Positions 43,165 through 53,422 of a stretch of 64,000 bases of DNA are shown one piece after another (position 1 is the first letter of the stretch; the number at the start of each line of letters is the position of its first letter). Source of the stretch: Erwinia billingiae Eb661 (lineage in GTDB: Bacteria; Pseudomonadota; Gammaproteobacteria; Enterobacterales; Enterobacteriaceae); assembly GCF_000196615.1 (NCBI RefSeq), contig NC_014306.1, positions 3,906,001 to 3,970,000 on the forward strand. Reading direction: 5' to 3'. A program made the translations under genes and the position numbers. The notes below the pieces were generated by a model that did no database searches, was not told the DNA's origin, and was given only the letters and a program-made list of their open reading frames with translations.

Positions 43165-45891
43165 ATGACCAAATATAGCCTGCGGGCACGGATGATGATT
43201 TTAATACTGGCCCCGACGCTGATGATTGGCCTGTTATTAAGTACGTTTTTCATCGTACATCGCTATAACGAGCTGCAGAACCAGTTAGTGGACGCGGGCG
43301 CCAACATCATCGAGCCGCTGGCGGTTGCCAGTGAATATGGCATGACCTTTCACAGTAAAGAGTCGGTCAGGCAGCTGGTCAGCCTGCTGCACCGTCGCCA
43401 CTCGGAAATCGTCCGCTCTATTTCGATTTTTGACGCGCAAAATCAGCTATTCGTCACCTCGAACTTTCATACCGACGCCGATAAGCTGCGGCTGCCGGCC
43501 GGGCAAAAATTGTCGAATTTATTCAGCTATCAGCGCGAAGGCAATTCGGTCATTCTGCGCACGCCAATTGTCTCTGAAAGCTATTATCCCGACGAGTCAC
43601 CCGGCGAAGATGCCAAACCCGACGGCAATCCCCTCGGCTATGTGGCGATTGAATTAGATCTGCAGTCGGTGCGCTTGCAGCAATATAAGGAGGTATTTGT
43701 CTCCACTCTGCTGCTGCTGCTCTGTTTGTGTCTGGCGATGTACTTTGCCTATCGCCTGATGCGCGATGTCACCAGCCCGATCCGCGATATGGTCAGCACC
43801 GTTGACCGCATTCGTCGCGGCCAGCTGGACAGCCGGGTCAACGGCAATATGCTCGGTGAGCTGGATATGCTGAAGAACGGCATCAATTCGATGGCCATGT
43901 CGTTAACCGCCTACCACGAAGAGATGCAGCAAAATATCGACCAGGCGACCTCCGATCTGCGCGAAACGCTGGAGCAGATGGAGATCCAGAACGTGGAGCT
44001 GGATTTAGCCAAAAAGCGCGCGCAGGAAGCTGCGAGGATCAAGTCCGAGTTCCTGGCAAATATGTCGCACGAGCTGCGCACGCCGCTGAACGGCGTGATC
44101 GGCTTTACCCGCCAGACGCTGAAAACCCCGCTGAATATTACCCAACGCGACTATCTGCACACCATCGAGCGGTCTGCCAATAACCTGTTAAGCATCATCA
44201 ACGACGTGCTCGACTTTTCCAAGCTGGAAGCGGGCAAGCTGGTGCTGGAAACCATCCCGTTCCCGCTGCGCGACACGCTGGATGAAGTGGTGGTGCTGCT
44301 GGCGCAGTCGGCCCATGAAAAAGGGCTGGAATTAACGCTCAGCATTCAGCCGGAGGTGCCGGATAACACCATCGGCGATCCGCTGCGCCTGCAGCAAATC
44401 ATCATCAATCTGTTAGGCAACGCGATCAAATTTACCGAGCGGGGCAACATCGATATCCGTATTGAGCTGCGTTCGCTGAGCACTAACCGGGTGAATCTGG
44501 AAGTGCAGATCCACGATACCGGTATTGGCATCTCCGAGAAGCAGCAGTCGCAGCTGTTCCAGGCGTTCCGTCAGGCCGACGCCAGCATTTCCCGTCGCCA
44601 TGGCGGAACCGGGCTTGGGCTGGTGATCACCCAAAAGCTGGTGAACGAAATGGGCGGGGAAATCTCGCTGCACAGCCGGATGAATCAGGGTTCCACCTTC
44701 TGGTTCAATATCAACCTGGCGCTGAATCCGAATGCCAATAGCGATCGCCGGGCAACGGACTGCCTGATCGGTAAACGCCTGGCGTATGTTGAAGCCAACA
44801 GTGCCGCGGCAAAAGCGACGCTTGAAATGCTCGGCGCCACGCAGATGAACATCAGCTACAGCACCACGCTGGATGGCCTGCCGGACGGGCATTTTGATGC
44901 CCTGCTGCTGGGCCTGCCGGTGACCAAACAGGCCGACCGGGAAATCTCCGCCGAGCTGCTGCTACCCGCCTTGAAACGCGCCGATAACCTGATCATGGCC
45001 CTGCCTTGCCAGATGCAGATTTATGCCGAGGAGCTGAAGTCTCGCGGCGTCAACGCCTGCCTGATTAAGCCGGTCAGCCTGACGCGTTTGCTGCCGGTAC
45101 TGATTGAGAACCACACCCGCGAAGCGGTCTACCTCCCTGCCCGTCTGCGCCTGCCGCTGACGGTGATGGCGGTGGATGATAATCCGGCCAACCTCAAGCT
45201 GATTGGCGCGCTGCTGGAAGAGCAGGTTGAAAATATCGTGTTGTGCGACAGCGGTGAAGCGGCGATCAAGCAGGCGCAGCAGCGCAATCTGGACATTATC
45301 CTGATGGATATTCAGATGCCGGATATCGACGGCATCCGCGCCAGCGAAATCATCCGCAGTTATTCGCAGCACGCCTCCACGCCGATTGTGGCGGTGACTG
45401 CTCATGCGCTGGATGGTGAGAAAGAGCACCTGATTGAAGCCGGGATGAACGACTACCTCGCCAAGCCGATTGATGAAGCCAAACTGAGCCAGCTGCTGGC
45501 GCGCTATACGCCGGGATTACTGGCGGTGGCGGCGAAATTGCAGGATGTTCCGGCGTCGCTGGACTGGCAGCTGGCGCTGCGTCAGGCGGCGAATAAGCCG
45601 GATTTGGCGCGCGATCTGCTGCAAATGCTGGTGGACTTCCTGCCGGAGGTGAAGGGGCTGGTAGAGAGTTATATGGCGTCTGACGATACGCTGGCGCTAC
45701 GTGACATTGTTCATAAGCTGCACGGCAGCGCCAGCTACAGCGGCGTGCCAAGGCTGAAGCAGCTTTGTCTGCAGCTGGAACAAGGCCTGCGCGCCCATGA
45801 CAGCATTGATGCGGTGGAACCGGAGCTGTTTGAACTGCTGGATGAGATGGAAAATGTGGCCAGACTGGCGAAAAATCGGTTGGGTCTCTAA
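43165..45891 (+). CDS. barA: Hybrid sensor histidine kinase BarA
   Basis: 908 residues (E. coli 918). BarA senses short-chain carboxylates and activates UvrY, which turns on csrB and csrC. Two membrane segments (about 10-31 and 176-195) flank a periplasmic domain, then HAMP, HisKA with His302 ([11 protein letters not shown]), an HATPase with GTGLGLVI, a receiver with Asp715 (ILMDIQMPD) and an Hpt domain with His850 ([12 protein letters not shown]). All phosphorelay residues are present. The start follows AAGGAAG. Its target csrB lies 11 kb downstream in this window. Confidence 0.97.
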   Translation: MTKYSLRARMMILILAPTLMIGLLLSTFFIVHRYNELQNQLVDAGANIIEPLAVASEYGMTFHSKESVRQLVSLLHRRHSEIVRSISIFDAQNQLFVTSNFHTDADKLRLPAGQKLSNLFSYQREGNSVILRTPIVSESYYPDESPGEDAKPDGNPLGYVAIELDLQSVRLQQYKEVFVSTLLLLLCLCLAMYFAYRLMRDVTSPIRDMVSTVDRIRRGQLDSRVNGNMLGELDMLKNGINSMAMSLTAYHEEMQQNIDQATSDLRETLEQMEIQNVELDLAKKRAQEAARIKSEFLANMSHELRTPLNGVIGFTRQTLKTPLNITQRDYLHTIERSANNLLSIINDVLDFSKLEAGKLVLETIPFPLRDTLDEVVVLLAQSAHEKGLELTLSIQPEVPDNTIGDPLRLQQIIINLLGNAIKFTERGNIDIRIELRSLSTNRVNLEVQIHDTGIGISEKQQSQLFQAFRQADASISRRHGGTGLGLVITQKLVNEMGGEISLHSRMNQGSTFWFNINLALNPNANSDRRATDCLIGKRLAYVEANSAAAKATLEMLGATQMNISYSTTLDGLPDGHFDALLLGLPVTKQADREISAELLLPALKRADNLIMALPCQMQIYAEELKSRGVNACLIKPVSLTRLLPVLIENHTREAVYLPARLRLPLTVMAVDDNPANLKLIGALLEEQVENIVLCDSGEAAIKQAQQRNLDIILMDIQMPDIDGIRASEIIRSYSQHASTPIVAVTAHALDGEKEHLIEAGMNDYLAKPIDEAKLSQLLARYTPGLLAVAAKLQDVPASLDWQLALRQAANKPDLARDLLQMLVDFLPEVKGLVESYMASDDTLALRDIVHKLHGSASYSGVPRLKQLCLQLEQGLRAHDSIDAVEPELFELLDEMENVARLAKNRLGL

Positions 45892-45899
45892 GCCCGGAT

Positions 45900-45917
45900 G
45901 GCCGCTAAACAGCGGCC
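45900..45917. terminator. Hairpin between convergent barA and garK
   Basis: GGCCGCT (45900-45906) pairs perfectly with AGCGGCC (45911-45917) around AAAC, between the convergent stops. There is no good T run, so it may be a weak or Rho-assisted end, or only an RNA-stabilising hairpin. Confidence 0.4.
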
Positions 45918-45926
45918 TGATAACCG

Positions 45927-47066
45927 TCAGAGTTTTTGCCCTATTGCCAGCGTCGCCGCAATATTGCGCGCGCTTAAACGCACGTTTTCGGCGGCATTAT
46001 CCAGCGCTTCTTCCAGCGTGCAGATGCTGTAAATCACGCTGAACACCGCGTCCAGACCATGCTGATGCACGATCCCCACGTCTTTGGTCAGGCTGCCCGC
46101 AATACCAATCACCGGTTTGTTATAGCGTTTCGCCACCTGAGACACGCCAATAGGCACTTTACCGTGAATGGACTGGCTGTCGATTCGGCCTTCACCGGTG
46201 ATCACCAGCGTCGCATCCTTCACCAGCGCATCCAGCCCTAACGCTTCGGTAACGATTTCGATACCGCGACGCAGTTCTGCCTGGCAGAAAGCGTGCAATG
46301 CCACGCCCATGCCGCCCGCCGCGCCGCCGCCGGCAATGGTCAGCACATCTTTATCCAGATCGCGGCGGATCACCCCGGCGTAATGCGCCAGCGCGCTATC
46401 CAGCTGTTTCACCAGTTCTGGCGTTGCGCCTTTTTGTGGACCAAAAATGGCCGACGCGCCTTCTTCACCCAGCAACGGATTGGTGACATCGCAGGCCACT
46501 TCAAAGCGACAGTGTTTAATGCGGGAATCGAACTGGCTCATATCAATGCGGGCCAGGGCCAGCAGCTGTCCACCGCCATAACCAATCTGCTGGCCGTCCG
46601 TGTCCAGCAACTGTGCACCCAGCGCCTGCACCATCCCGGCACCGCCATCATTGGTGGCGCTGCCGCCGATGCCAATAATAAAGTGCTCAACACCCTTATC
46701 CAGCGCGTTACGGATCAGCTCGCCGGTGCCATAAGAGGTGGTGATCAGCGGATCGCGCTGGGCGGCCGGCACCAGCTCCAGCCCGCTGGCCGCCGCCATC
46801 TCAATAAATGCGCAGCTTTCGTCACCGGATAAGCCGTAAAAAGCGCTCACCGTTTCGCCCAGCGGGCCAGTGACATCAAGCTCAATTATTTTGCCTTTGG
46901 TTGCCGCTACCATCGCCTCGACAGTTCCCTCTCCGCCATCTGCTACCGGCAGCTTAACGTAGTGCGCGTCGGGAAATATCTCGCGAAACCCCAGCTCGAT
47001 CTGCGTGGCGACCTGCTGAGCCGACAGGCTCTCTTTATATGAATCCGGTGCGATTACTATTTTCAT
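45927..47066 (-). CDS. garK: Glycerate 2-kinase GarK
   Basis: 379 residues. It phosphorylates D-glycerate to 2-phosphoglycerate, the last step of glucarate/galactarate breakdown. Marks are MKIVIAPDSYKESLSA, PVADGGEGTVEAM, GIGGSATNDGGAGMVQALG and VITGEGRIDSQS. It is closest in memory to GarK rather than GlxK. It is last in the gudP-gudX-gudD-garL-garR-garK run. Its product enters glycolysis at enolase. Confidence 0.95.
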   Translation of the reverse strand: MKIVIAPDSYKESLSAQQVATQIELGFREIFPDAHYVKLPVADGGEGTVEAMVAATKGKIIELDVTGPLGETVSAFYGLSGDESCAFIEMAAASGLELVPAAQRDPLITTSYGTGELIRNALDKGVEHFIIGIGGSATNDGGAGMVQALGAQLLDTDGQQIGYGGGQLLALARIDMSQFDSRIKHCRFEVACDVTNPLLGEEGASAIFGPQKGATPELVKQLDSALAHYAGVIRRDLDKDVLTIAGGGAAGGMGVALHAFCQAELRRGIEIVTEALGLDALVKDATLVITGEGRIDSQSIHGKVPIGVSQVAKRYNKPVIGIAGSLTKDVGIVHQHGLDAVFSVIYSICTLEEALDNAAENVRLSARNIAATLAIGQKL

Positions 47067-47140
47067 ACGGTTTCCTGGCGCGTTGACCTGGCCTCAACCA
47101 AAAGTGCAGATACCGGCCTGCGGACAAGCCGGACCATAGG

Positions 47141-48025
47141 CTATTTAGTGATTTCCACTTTCGCTAACTTCTCATAGTAGCAAGCCAGCGCGCTGTGGTC
47201 GGACGTGCCCATGCCATCGGCCTTCACCGCCTGCATCATCTCCATCACCGCCGCCGTTAATGGCAGCTGCGCGCCCACGCCATGAGAGGTATCCAGCGCA
47301 TTGGCTAAATCCTTGATATGCAGATCGATACGGAAACCAGGCTTGAAGTTGCGATCCATCACCATCGGCGCTTTGGCTTCCAGCACGGTGCTGCCGGCCA
47401 GACCGCCACGGATCGCCTGGAACACCAGTTCCGGGTTCACGCCCGCCTTGGTAGCCAGCGTCAGCGCTTCGGACATGGCGGCAATGTTCAGCGCCACAAT
47501 CACCTGATTTGCCAGCTTGGTGACGTTACCGGCACCAATATCGCCGGTGTGCACCACCGAGCCCGCCATCGCTTTCATGATGTCGTAGCACTGATCAAAC
47601 AGCTCTTTATCGCCGCCGACCATCACCGACAGCGTGCCTTCAATCGCTTTCGGTTCGCCGCCGCTAACCGGCGCATCCAGCAGCGAGATGCTTTTCTTCG
47701 CCAGCTCATCGTGAATTTCACGGCTGGCCAGCGGCGCAATGGAACTCATATCAATCACGATAGTGCCCGGTTTTGCGCCCTGGATCACGCTGTCTTCACC
47801 GAGCAGGGCTTCTTTCACCTGGGGTGAGTTAGGCAGCATGGTGATGATCACATCGCTCTGCTCGGCCACTTCTTTCGCGCTGCCGGCCACCGTCGCCCCC
47901 AGGCTTACCAGCTCAGCTTCGTTTTCGCGGTTATGGTCGCGAACCACTAACGAGTAACCTGCTTTCACCAGGTTTTTGCTCATGGGTTTGCCCATGATGC
48001 CCAGACCAATAAAGCCAATTTTCAT
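47141..48025 (-). CDS. garR: Tartronate semialdehyde reductase GarR
   Basis: 294 residues, as in E. coli. It reduces tartronate semialdehyde to D-glycerate with NADH. The Rossmann start FIGLGIMGKPMSKNL, the substrate motif DAPVSGGEPKA and the catalytic-lysine segment GNVTKLANQVIVA are intact. The spacing to garL (24 bp) and garK (74 bp) supports one transcript. Confidence 0.97.
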   Translation of the reverse strand: MKIGFIGLGIMGKPMSKNLVKAGYSLVVRDHNRENEAELVSLGATVAGSAKEVAEQSDVIITMLPNSPQVKEALLGEDSVIQGAKPGTIVIDMSSIAPLASREIHDELAKKSISLLDAPVSGGEPKAIEGTLSVMVGGDKELFDQCYDIMKAMAGSVVHTGDIGAGNVTKLANQVIVALNIAAMSEALTLATKAGVNPELVFQAIRGGLAGSTVLEAKAPMVMDRNFKPGFRIDLHIKDLANALDTSHGVGAQLPLTAAVMEMMQAVKADGMGTSDHSALACYYEKLAKVEITK

Positions 48026-48049
48026 TTTTTCTTCTCCAGATTCGGGGGA

Positions 48050-48820
48050 TTATTTTTTGAAGCGGTCGCACAGCGCCTGCGTGGCACCACGGAAAACGCC
48101 AACGTCGCTGCCTACAGCAACAAATCCAGCGCCCCACTCCAGATAACGACGGGCATCGGCTTCGACCGGCGCCAGGATACCGCTTGGCTTGCCAGCGGCT
48201 TTGGCCCGCTCGAACAGGTATTTGATCACTTTCAACACTTCCGGATGCGCGGGCTGGCCGAGGTAGCCCAACGCGGCGGACAGGTCGCCAGGGCCGACAA
48301 AAATGCCGTCCACGCCGTCGACCGCAGCAATCGCATCAATGTTGTCGACGCCCAGCTGGGTTTCAATCTGCACCAGCACCGTCACGTTATCGTTGATGGT
48401 GTTGTTGTAGTCCGGCACCGTGCCGTACATGTTGCTGCGGTGCGAAACTGAGACGCCACGGATCCCGGCTGGCGGATAACGGGTGGAGGCGACCGCGCGG
48501 ATGGCTTCCTCTTCGGTTTCGACAAAAGGCACCAGGAAGTTGGAGAAACCGATATCCAGCAGGCGTTTGATGATCACCGGCTCGTTGGTCGGTGGACGTA
48601 CCACCGGCGCACTGTGGCTGCCTTTCAGCGCCATCAGCTGCGGCACAAAGGTGGTGATGTCATTCGGCGCATGCTCACCGTCCAGCACTAACCAGTCAAA
48701 ACCGGCCAGCCCAAGCACTTCCGTGGTCAGCGGGTTAGCCATGGCACACCAGCTGCCAATTAAGGTTTCACCGGCCAGCAGGCGCTGACGGAAGCTGTTG
48801 GGGTTGTTTACGTAGCTCAT
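48050..48820 (-). CDS. garL: 5-keto-4-deoxy-D-glucarate aldolase GarL
   Basis: 256 residues from the ATG at 48820 ([15 protein letters not shown]), the E. coli length; an extension to 48913 is rejected. This class II aldolase splits 5-keto-4-deoxyglucarate to pyruvate and tartronate semialdehyde. Family marks are [28 protein letters not shown] and [14 protein letters not shown] (metal-binding Glu and Asp). It lies between gudD and garR. Confidence 0.97.
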   Translation of the reverse strand: MSYVNNPNSFRQRLLAGETLIGSWCAMANPLTTEVLGLAGFDWLVLDGEHAPNDITTFVPQLMALKGSHSAPVVRPPTNEPVIIKRLLDIGFSNFLVPFVETEEEAIRAVASTRYPPAGIRGVSVSHRSNMYGTVPDYNNTINDNVTVLVQIETQLGVDNIDAIAAVDGVDGIFVGPGDLSAALGYLGQPAHPEVLKVIKYLFERAKAAGKPSGILAPVEADARRYLEWGAGFVAVGSDVGVFRGATQALCDRFKK

Positions 48821-48842
48821 CAGTAACTCCTGTGAAAGAAAA

Positions 48843-50183
48843 TTAGCGCACCAGACACGGGCGTTTATTGTCGAAGGTCCAGTTCGGCACCAGGAACTGC
48901 ATGGCCTGCGCATCGTCGCGCGCGCCCAGTCCGTGCTTCAGATAGAGCTGGTGAGCCTGCATGACTTTATCCATATCCAGCTCCACGCCCAGTCCCGGTT
49001 GTTGCGGAACCTGCACCCGTCCGCCTTTAATTTGCAGCGGTTGTCGGGTCAGTCCCTGATTGCCTTCCTGCCAAATCCAGTGGGTATCGATGGCGGTAAT
49101 TTTGCCAGGCGCGGCGGCGGCCACATGGGTGAACATCGCCAGCGAAATGTCGAAATGATTATTGGAGTGCGAACCCCAGGTGAGGCCAAAGTCATGGCAC
49201 ATCTGCGCCACGCGAACCGAACCTTGCAGGGTCCAGAAGTGCGGATCAGCCAGCGGAATATCGACCGACTGCAAGGACAAAGTATGGCCCATCTGCCGCC
49301 AGTCGGTGGCAATCATATTGGTGGCGGTCGGCAGTCCGGTTGCCCGGCGGAACTCGGCCATCACTTCACGGCCGGAATAGCCCTGCTCGGCACCACAGGG
49401 ATCTTCCGCATACGCCAGCACGCCCTTCAGCTGCTTGCCCAGCGCAATCGCCTCGTTAAGTGACCAGGCGCCGTTCGGATCGAGGGTGATCCTCGCCTGC
49501 GGGAAGCGTTTAGCCAGCGCGGTCACCGCTTCGGCCTCTTCGCTGCCTGCCAGCACGCCGCCTTTTAGTTTGAAATCGTTAAAGCCGTATTTCTCGTAGG
49601 CCGCTTCAGCCAGCCGCACGACCGTTTCCGGGCTCAGCGCTTCCTGATGGCGCAGGCGATACCAGTCGCAGCTGTCTTCGGGCTGACTTTGGTAAGGCAA
49701 GTCGGTCTTACGGCTGTCGCCGATGTAGAACAGGTAGCCCAACATTTCGACCTGGTCGCGCTGCTGACCGTCACCGAGCAACGAAGCCACATTAACGCCG
49801 AGGTGCTGACCCAGCAGATCCAGCAGCGCCGCTTCAATGCCGGTAACCACATGAATGGTGGTGCGCAGATCGAAGGTCTGATTTCCCCTGCCGCTGGCAT
49901 CACGATCGGCGAAAGTTTCGCGCACGTGGCTCAGCAGGTTTTTATATTCGCCCAACCCGTGGCCGATAATCAGCTGCGCCGCGTCTTCCAGCGTTTTACG
50001 AATTTTCTCGCCGCCGGGAATTTCACCCACGCCAGTGTGCCCGGAGTTGTCTTTGATGATCACGATATTGCGGGTGAAAAACGGCGCGTGCGCGCCACTC
50101 AGATTCAGCAACATGCTGTCGTGACCGGCCACCGGGATAACCTGCATTTCGGTGACTAACGGGGTTCCTGTCATCGCGTTCAT
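48843..50183 (-). CDS. gudD: D-glucarate dehydratase GudD
   Basis: 446 residues, as in E. coli. This enolase-superfamily enzyme dehydrates D-glucarate (and L-idarate) to 5-keto-4-deoxyglucarate. The KxK base motif is in [10 protein letters not shown], metal ligands in DPNGAW and [18 protein letters not shown], and the His-Asp dyad in [12 protein letters not shown] and [10 protein letters not shown]. It is 23 bp downstream of gudX, its paralogue. Confidence 0.97.
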   Translation of the reverse strand: MNAMTGTPLVTEMQVIPVAGHDSMLLNLSGAHAPFFTRNIVIIKDNSGHTGVGEIPGGEKIRKTLEDAAQLIIGHGLGEYKNLLSHVRETFADRDASGRGNQTFDLRTTIHVVTGIEAALLDLLGQHLGVNVASLLGDGQQRDQVEMLGYLFYIGDSRKTDLPYQSQPEDSCDWYRLRHQEALSPETVVRLAEAAYEKYGFNDFKLKGGVLAGSEEAEAVTALAKRFPQARITLDPNGAWSLNEAIALGKQLKGVLAYAEDPCGAEQGYSGREVMAEFRRATGLPTATNMIATDWRQMGHTLSLQSVDIPLADPHFWTLQGSVRVAQMCHDFGLTWGSHSNNHFDISLAMFTHVAAAAPGKITAIDTHWIWQEGNQGLTRQPLQIKGGRVQVPQQPGLGVELDMDKVMQAHQLYLKHGLGARDDAQAMQFLVPNWTFDNKRPCLVR

Positions 50184-50206
50184 AACTCTTCCTTACCTGT
50201 CAGGGT

Positions 50207-51544
50207 TCAGCGTCCAAAGGCCGGACGTTTACGATCGAAGGTCCAGCCGGGGACCAGATACTGCATTGACGTGGCGTCATTACGGGAGCCGCCAGGCAAC
50301 GTTTTGTAGAGTTCGTGGGCCTTCTCGATTTGCGCCCAGTCCAGCTCAACGCCCAGCCCCGGTGCGTCCGGAACCGCAATTTTGCCCTGGCGGATCTGTA
50401 ATGGATTTTTGGTCAGGCGCTGGTCGCCTTCCTGCCAGATCCAGTGGGTATCAATGGCGGTCGGCTTACCCGGTGCGGCTGCGGCAACGTGGGTAAACAT
50501 CGCCAGAGAGATATCGAAATGGTTGTTGGAGTGACAGCCCCAGGTGAGGCCCCAGTCATCACAGAGTTGCGCCACGCGCACCGCGCCGCTCAAGGTCCAG
50601 AAATGCGGATCCGCCAACGGGATATCGACCGAATTCAGCATCACCGCGTGATTCATCTCGCGCCAGTTAGTGGCAATCATATTGGTGGCGACCGGCAAAC
50701 CGGTGGCGCGGCGGAATTCCGCCATCACTTCGCGGCCGGAGTAGCCCTGCTCTGCGCCGCAGGGATCCTCGGCATAGGTCAGAATCCCCTGCAGGTCTTT
50801 GCACAGCGCGATGGCTTCATCCAGGTGCCAGGCACCGTTTGGATCAACGGTGATCCGCGCATCCGGGAATCGCTTCTTCATCGCTTTGACGGCATCGATT
50901 TCCTGCTCGCCAGGTAAAACGCCGCCTTTCAGCTTGAAGTCCCTGAAGCCATATTTATCCTGTGCGGCTTCCCCCAGGCGAACAATGGCGGCGCTGTCCA
51001 TCGCCTTTTGATGACGCAGGTGATACCAGTCGTGGCCAGATTTCTCGCCCGCCAGATACGGCAGATCGCTTTTCTCCCGGTCGCCGACGTAGAACAGGTA
51101 GCCCAGCACCGTCACTTCATCGCGCTGTTTACCGGGTCCAAGCAGTTCAGCCACCGGCACATTCAGGCATTTGCCCAGTAAATCCAGCAGCGCGGCTTCC
51201 AGCGCAGCCACCGCGTTAACCCGCAGTTCGAAGGTCCAGGCGCCTTTGCCAAAGGTATCGAAGTCCGCAGACTGATTGCCTTTGTGCACCTGCTGCACCA
51301 GGCTGTTCATCCTGGCCACTTCTTTACCGATCACCTGCGGGATGGCATCGACCAGCGTCTGGTAAATGGTTTCGCCGCCTGGCGCTTCCCCGACGCCGGT
51401 GTGCCCGGCGCTGTCCGTTAACACCACAATGTTGCGGGTGAAGAAGGCGCCATGCGCGCCGCCGATGTTCAACAGCATGCTGTCGTGGCCCGCCACCGGA
51501 ATGACTTTCATCTCAGTAATGACAGGGCTGCTTTGCGTGGTCAT
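50207..51544 (-). CDS. gudX: Glucarate dehydratase-related protein GudX
   Basis: 445 residues, a paralogue of GudD next door. It keeps [32 protein letters not shown] and HSNNHFDIS. Two differences stand out near the active site: ATNWREM for ATDWRQM, and WGCHSNN for WGSHSNN. The family protein from E. coli has weak activity on glucarate, and its real role is unclear. The gudX-gudD tandem probably arose by duplication before the enterobacteria diverged. It follows gudP by 9 bp. Confidence 0.95.
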   Translation of the reverse strand: MTTQSSPVITEMKVIPVAGHDSMLLNIGGAHGAFFTRNIVVLTDSAGHTGVGEAPGGETIYQTLVDAIPQVIGKEVARMNSLVQQVHKGNQSADFDTFGKGAWTFELRVNAVAALEAALLDLLGKCLNVPVAELLGPGKQRDEVTVLGYLFYVGDREKSDLPYLAGEKSGHDWYHLRHQKAMDSAAIVRLGEAAQDKYGFRDFKLKGGVLPGEQEIDAVKAMKKRFPDARITVDPNGAWHLDEAIALCKDLQGILTYAEDPCGAEQGYSGREVMAEFRRATGLPVATNMIATNWREMNHAVMLNSVDIPLADPHFWTLSGAVRVAQLCDDWGLTWGCHSNNHFDISLAMFTHVAAAAPGKPTAIDTHWIWQEGDQRLTKNPLQIRQGKIAVPDAPGLGVELDWAQIEKAHELYKTLPGGSRNDATSMQYLVPGWTFDRKRPAFGR

Positions 51545-51553
51545 AACGCGTCC

Positions 51554-52897
51554 TTACAAAGGTTTCAGTTCGATGCGTTTGATATCCTGTACCAGCACCA
51601 GATAGCTCAGCACGGCGACAAAAGCATGGATACCCACATAAATCAGCGCACCGTTGTACGAGCCGGTAGACGCAATGATGTAGCCGATGGCGATTGGCGT
51701 AATGATGCCGGAGATGTTGCCGAACATATTGAACAGACCGCCGCTCAGGCCACTGATCTCTTTCGGCGCGGTATCCGCCATCACCGCCCAGCCCAGTGCA
51801 CCAATCCCTTTACCGAAGAACGCCAGCGCCATAAAGAACACCACCACCCATTCGGTATCGACGTAGTTACACACCACCATCGAAATCGACAGCAACATGC
51901 CGAGCACAATCGGGGTTTTACGGGCGATATTCAGCGAGCCGGTTTTGCGCATCAGCCAGTCGGAAATAATCCCGCCCAGCACGCCGCCAAGGAAGCCGCA
52001 GATCGCCGGGATTGAGGCGACCATCCCGGCTTTCAGAATCGACATGCCGCGCGCCTGCACCAGATAGACCGGGAACCAGGTGATAAAGAAATAGGTTAAG
52101 GCGTTAATGCAGTACTGGCCCAGGTAGATGCCGACCATCATACGCGAGGTGACTAACTGTTTGATTTGATGCCTTTTCTCAGCCCAACTCACCTTACGTT
52201 CTTCTTTTTTCTGATCCATATTGATCAGCGCACCGCCTTGCTCCATGTACTCCAACTCGGCTTTGTTGACGCCCGGATGGTCGTTTGGATCGTGGATCAC
52301 TTTCAGCCAGATAAAGCTGAGGATGATGCCGAGGCCACCCATAAACCAGAATACGTGCGCCCAGCCAACGGAAGAGACCAGCCAGCCCATAATCGGCGCG
52401 AAGATCACCGTGGCGAAGTACTGTGCGGAGTTAAAGATAGCGACCGCGGTGCCACGTTCCTGCGCCGGGAACCAGGCCGCAACAATACGGCTGTTGCCCG
52501 GGAAGGAAGGTGCCTCTGCCAGGCCGACCAGGAATCGCAACATAAACAGCGTAGCGATAATGGTGAAGCCGCTGAACAGATCCACGAAGCCTTGCAGTAA
52601 GGTGAACAGTGACCAGAGGAAGATACTCCAGAAGTAGACGCGTTTAGACCCGAAGCGGTCCAGCAGCCAGCCTCCCGGAATTTGGCCAACCACATAGGCC
52701 CATGAGAATGCGGAGAAGATGTAACCCAGGCCTACCGAGCTGAGCCCGATATCCTTGGACATGGCGGAACCGGCAATGGCGATGGTCGCCCGGTCGCCAT
52801 AGTTGAAAGAGGTGACGATAAATAACATCACCACTATCCAGTAGCGAGCATTTGTTCTTTTTTGCACGGCGCTCGCAGCACTACTGATTGAATTCAT
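51554..52897 (-). CDS. gudP: D-glucarate / galactarate MFS transporter GudP
   Basis: 447 residues from the ATG at 52897 (MNSISSAASAVQKR), similar to E. coli; an upstream extension to 52951 is rejected. It is a 12-helix major-facilitator of the anion/cation symporter family. Marks are SFNYGDRATIAIAG and LDRFGSKRVYFWSIFLWSL, and the mid loop after helix 6 is charged (DQKKEERKVSWAEKRH). It imports the substrates of GudD and GarD and heads the leftward operon. Confidence 0.95.
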   Translation of the reverse strand: MNSISSAASAVQKRTNARYWIVVMLFIVTSFNYGDRATIAIAGSAMSKDIGLSSVGLGYIFSAFSWAYVVGQIPGGWLLDRFGSKRVYFWSIFLWSLFTLLQGFVDLFSGFTIIATLFMLRFLVGLAEAPSFPGNSRIVAAWFPAQERGTAVAIFNSAQYFATVIFAPIMGWLVSSVGWAHVFWFMGGLGIILSFIWLKVIHDPNDHPGVNKAELEYMEQGGALINMDQKKEERKVSWAEKRHQIKQLVTSRMMVGIYLGQYCINALTYFFITWFPVYLVQARGMSILKAGMVASIPAICGFLGGVLGGIISDWLMRKTGSLNIARKTPIVLGMLLSISMVVCNYVDTEWVVVFFMALAFFGKGIGALGWAVMADTAPKEISGLSGGLFNMFGNISGIITPIAIGYIIASTGSYNGALIYVGIHAFVAVLSYLVLVQDIKRIELKPL

Positions 52898-53104
52898 GAT
52901 GCACTCCTGAAATATAGCGGTCAGGCTACTTTCACTCTGAACTGCATACACATCGCGTTGGGTATCAGAATGATGTTGGGTTAAACACAGCGATTAATTT
53001 GGCAGAATAGTTTTCACGCAGCGTGGCAATATCTCATCGTTCTGTTCGCTAAAAAGTATAGGAACAGCCCAAACGGAATACATCGGTAAATAGCCCTATA
53101 AAAA

Positions 53105-53130
53105 GCCATAAATATTCATATTCTTATGGC
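53105..53130. promoter_or_regulatory. Operator-like dyad in the gudP-garD control region
   Basis: GCCATAA (53105-53111) and TTATGGC (53124-53130) form a perfect 7-bp inverted repeat with a 12-bp AT-rich spacer. The position, between divergent diacid-catabolism genes, fits a shared regulator such as CdaR. I do not know the CdaR consensus well enough to assign it. Confidence 0.4.
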
Positions 53131-53215
53131 ATATGCACAACCCCTTGCGGGGTGGCTCACGGAACCCGACCGTTCTGCGTGGGCGGTCACAGTCCGGTGG
53201 CTTTCCCCTTGCCTT

Positions 53216-53231
53216 TGTGAGCGTTCTCACT
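53216..53231 (+). promoter_or_regulatory. CRP-like binding site upstream of garD
   Basis: TGTGA-GCGTTC-TCACT is a near-perfect TGTGA-N6-TCACA CRP site, in sequence context TTTGTGAGCGTTCTCACTGA. It is about 190 bp upstream of garD and 320 bp upstream of gudP. Catabolite control of sugar-diacid genes would be expected. Confidence 0.55.
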
Positions 53232-53422
53232 GATATCTGTACGTATGCCAGAAAAAGTCCTGCTCATCCGCCAGTATGTCGGACATCTGCATAATGTTTT
53301 CCACCGGGCGGGCTTTTATACTGTTTGGCAGCAGAATACGATTCAGGCACAAAAGGACGCATCGTTCATCACGGAGAGAATAAAAGACGCTTACCTTACT
53401 TATTTTCAGGAATTGTCGAGCA

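Larger units (their letters stand above)
52898..53422. other. Divergent control region between gudP and garD
   Basis: 525 bp. From left to right it holds an AT-rich stretch next to gudP, an operator-like dyad (53105-53130), a GC-rich stretch able to fold (53140-53210, starting with ACCCC/GGGGT around TTGC), a CRP-like site (53216-53231) and about 190 bp leading to garD. The E. coli regulator of these genes is CdaR; it is not encoded in this window. No small gene is convincing. Confidence 0.55.
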
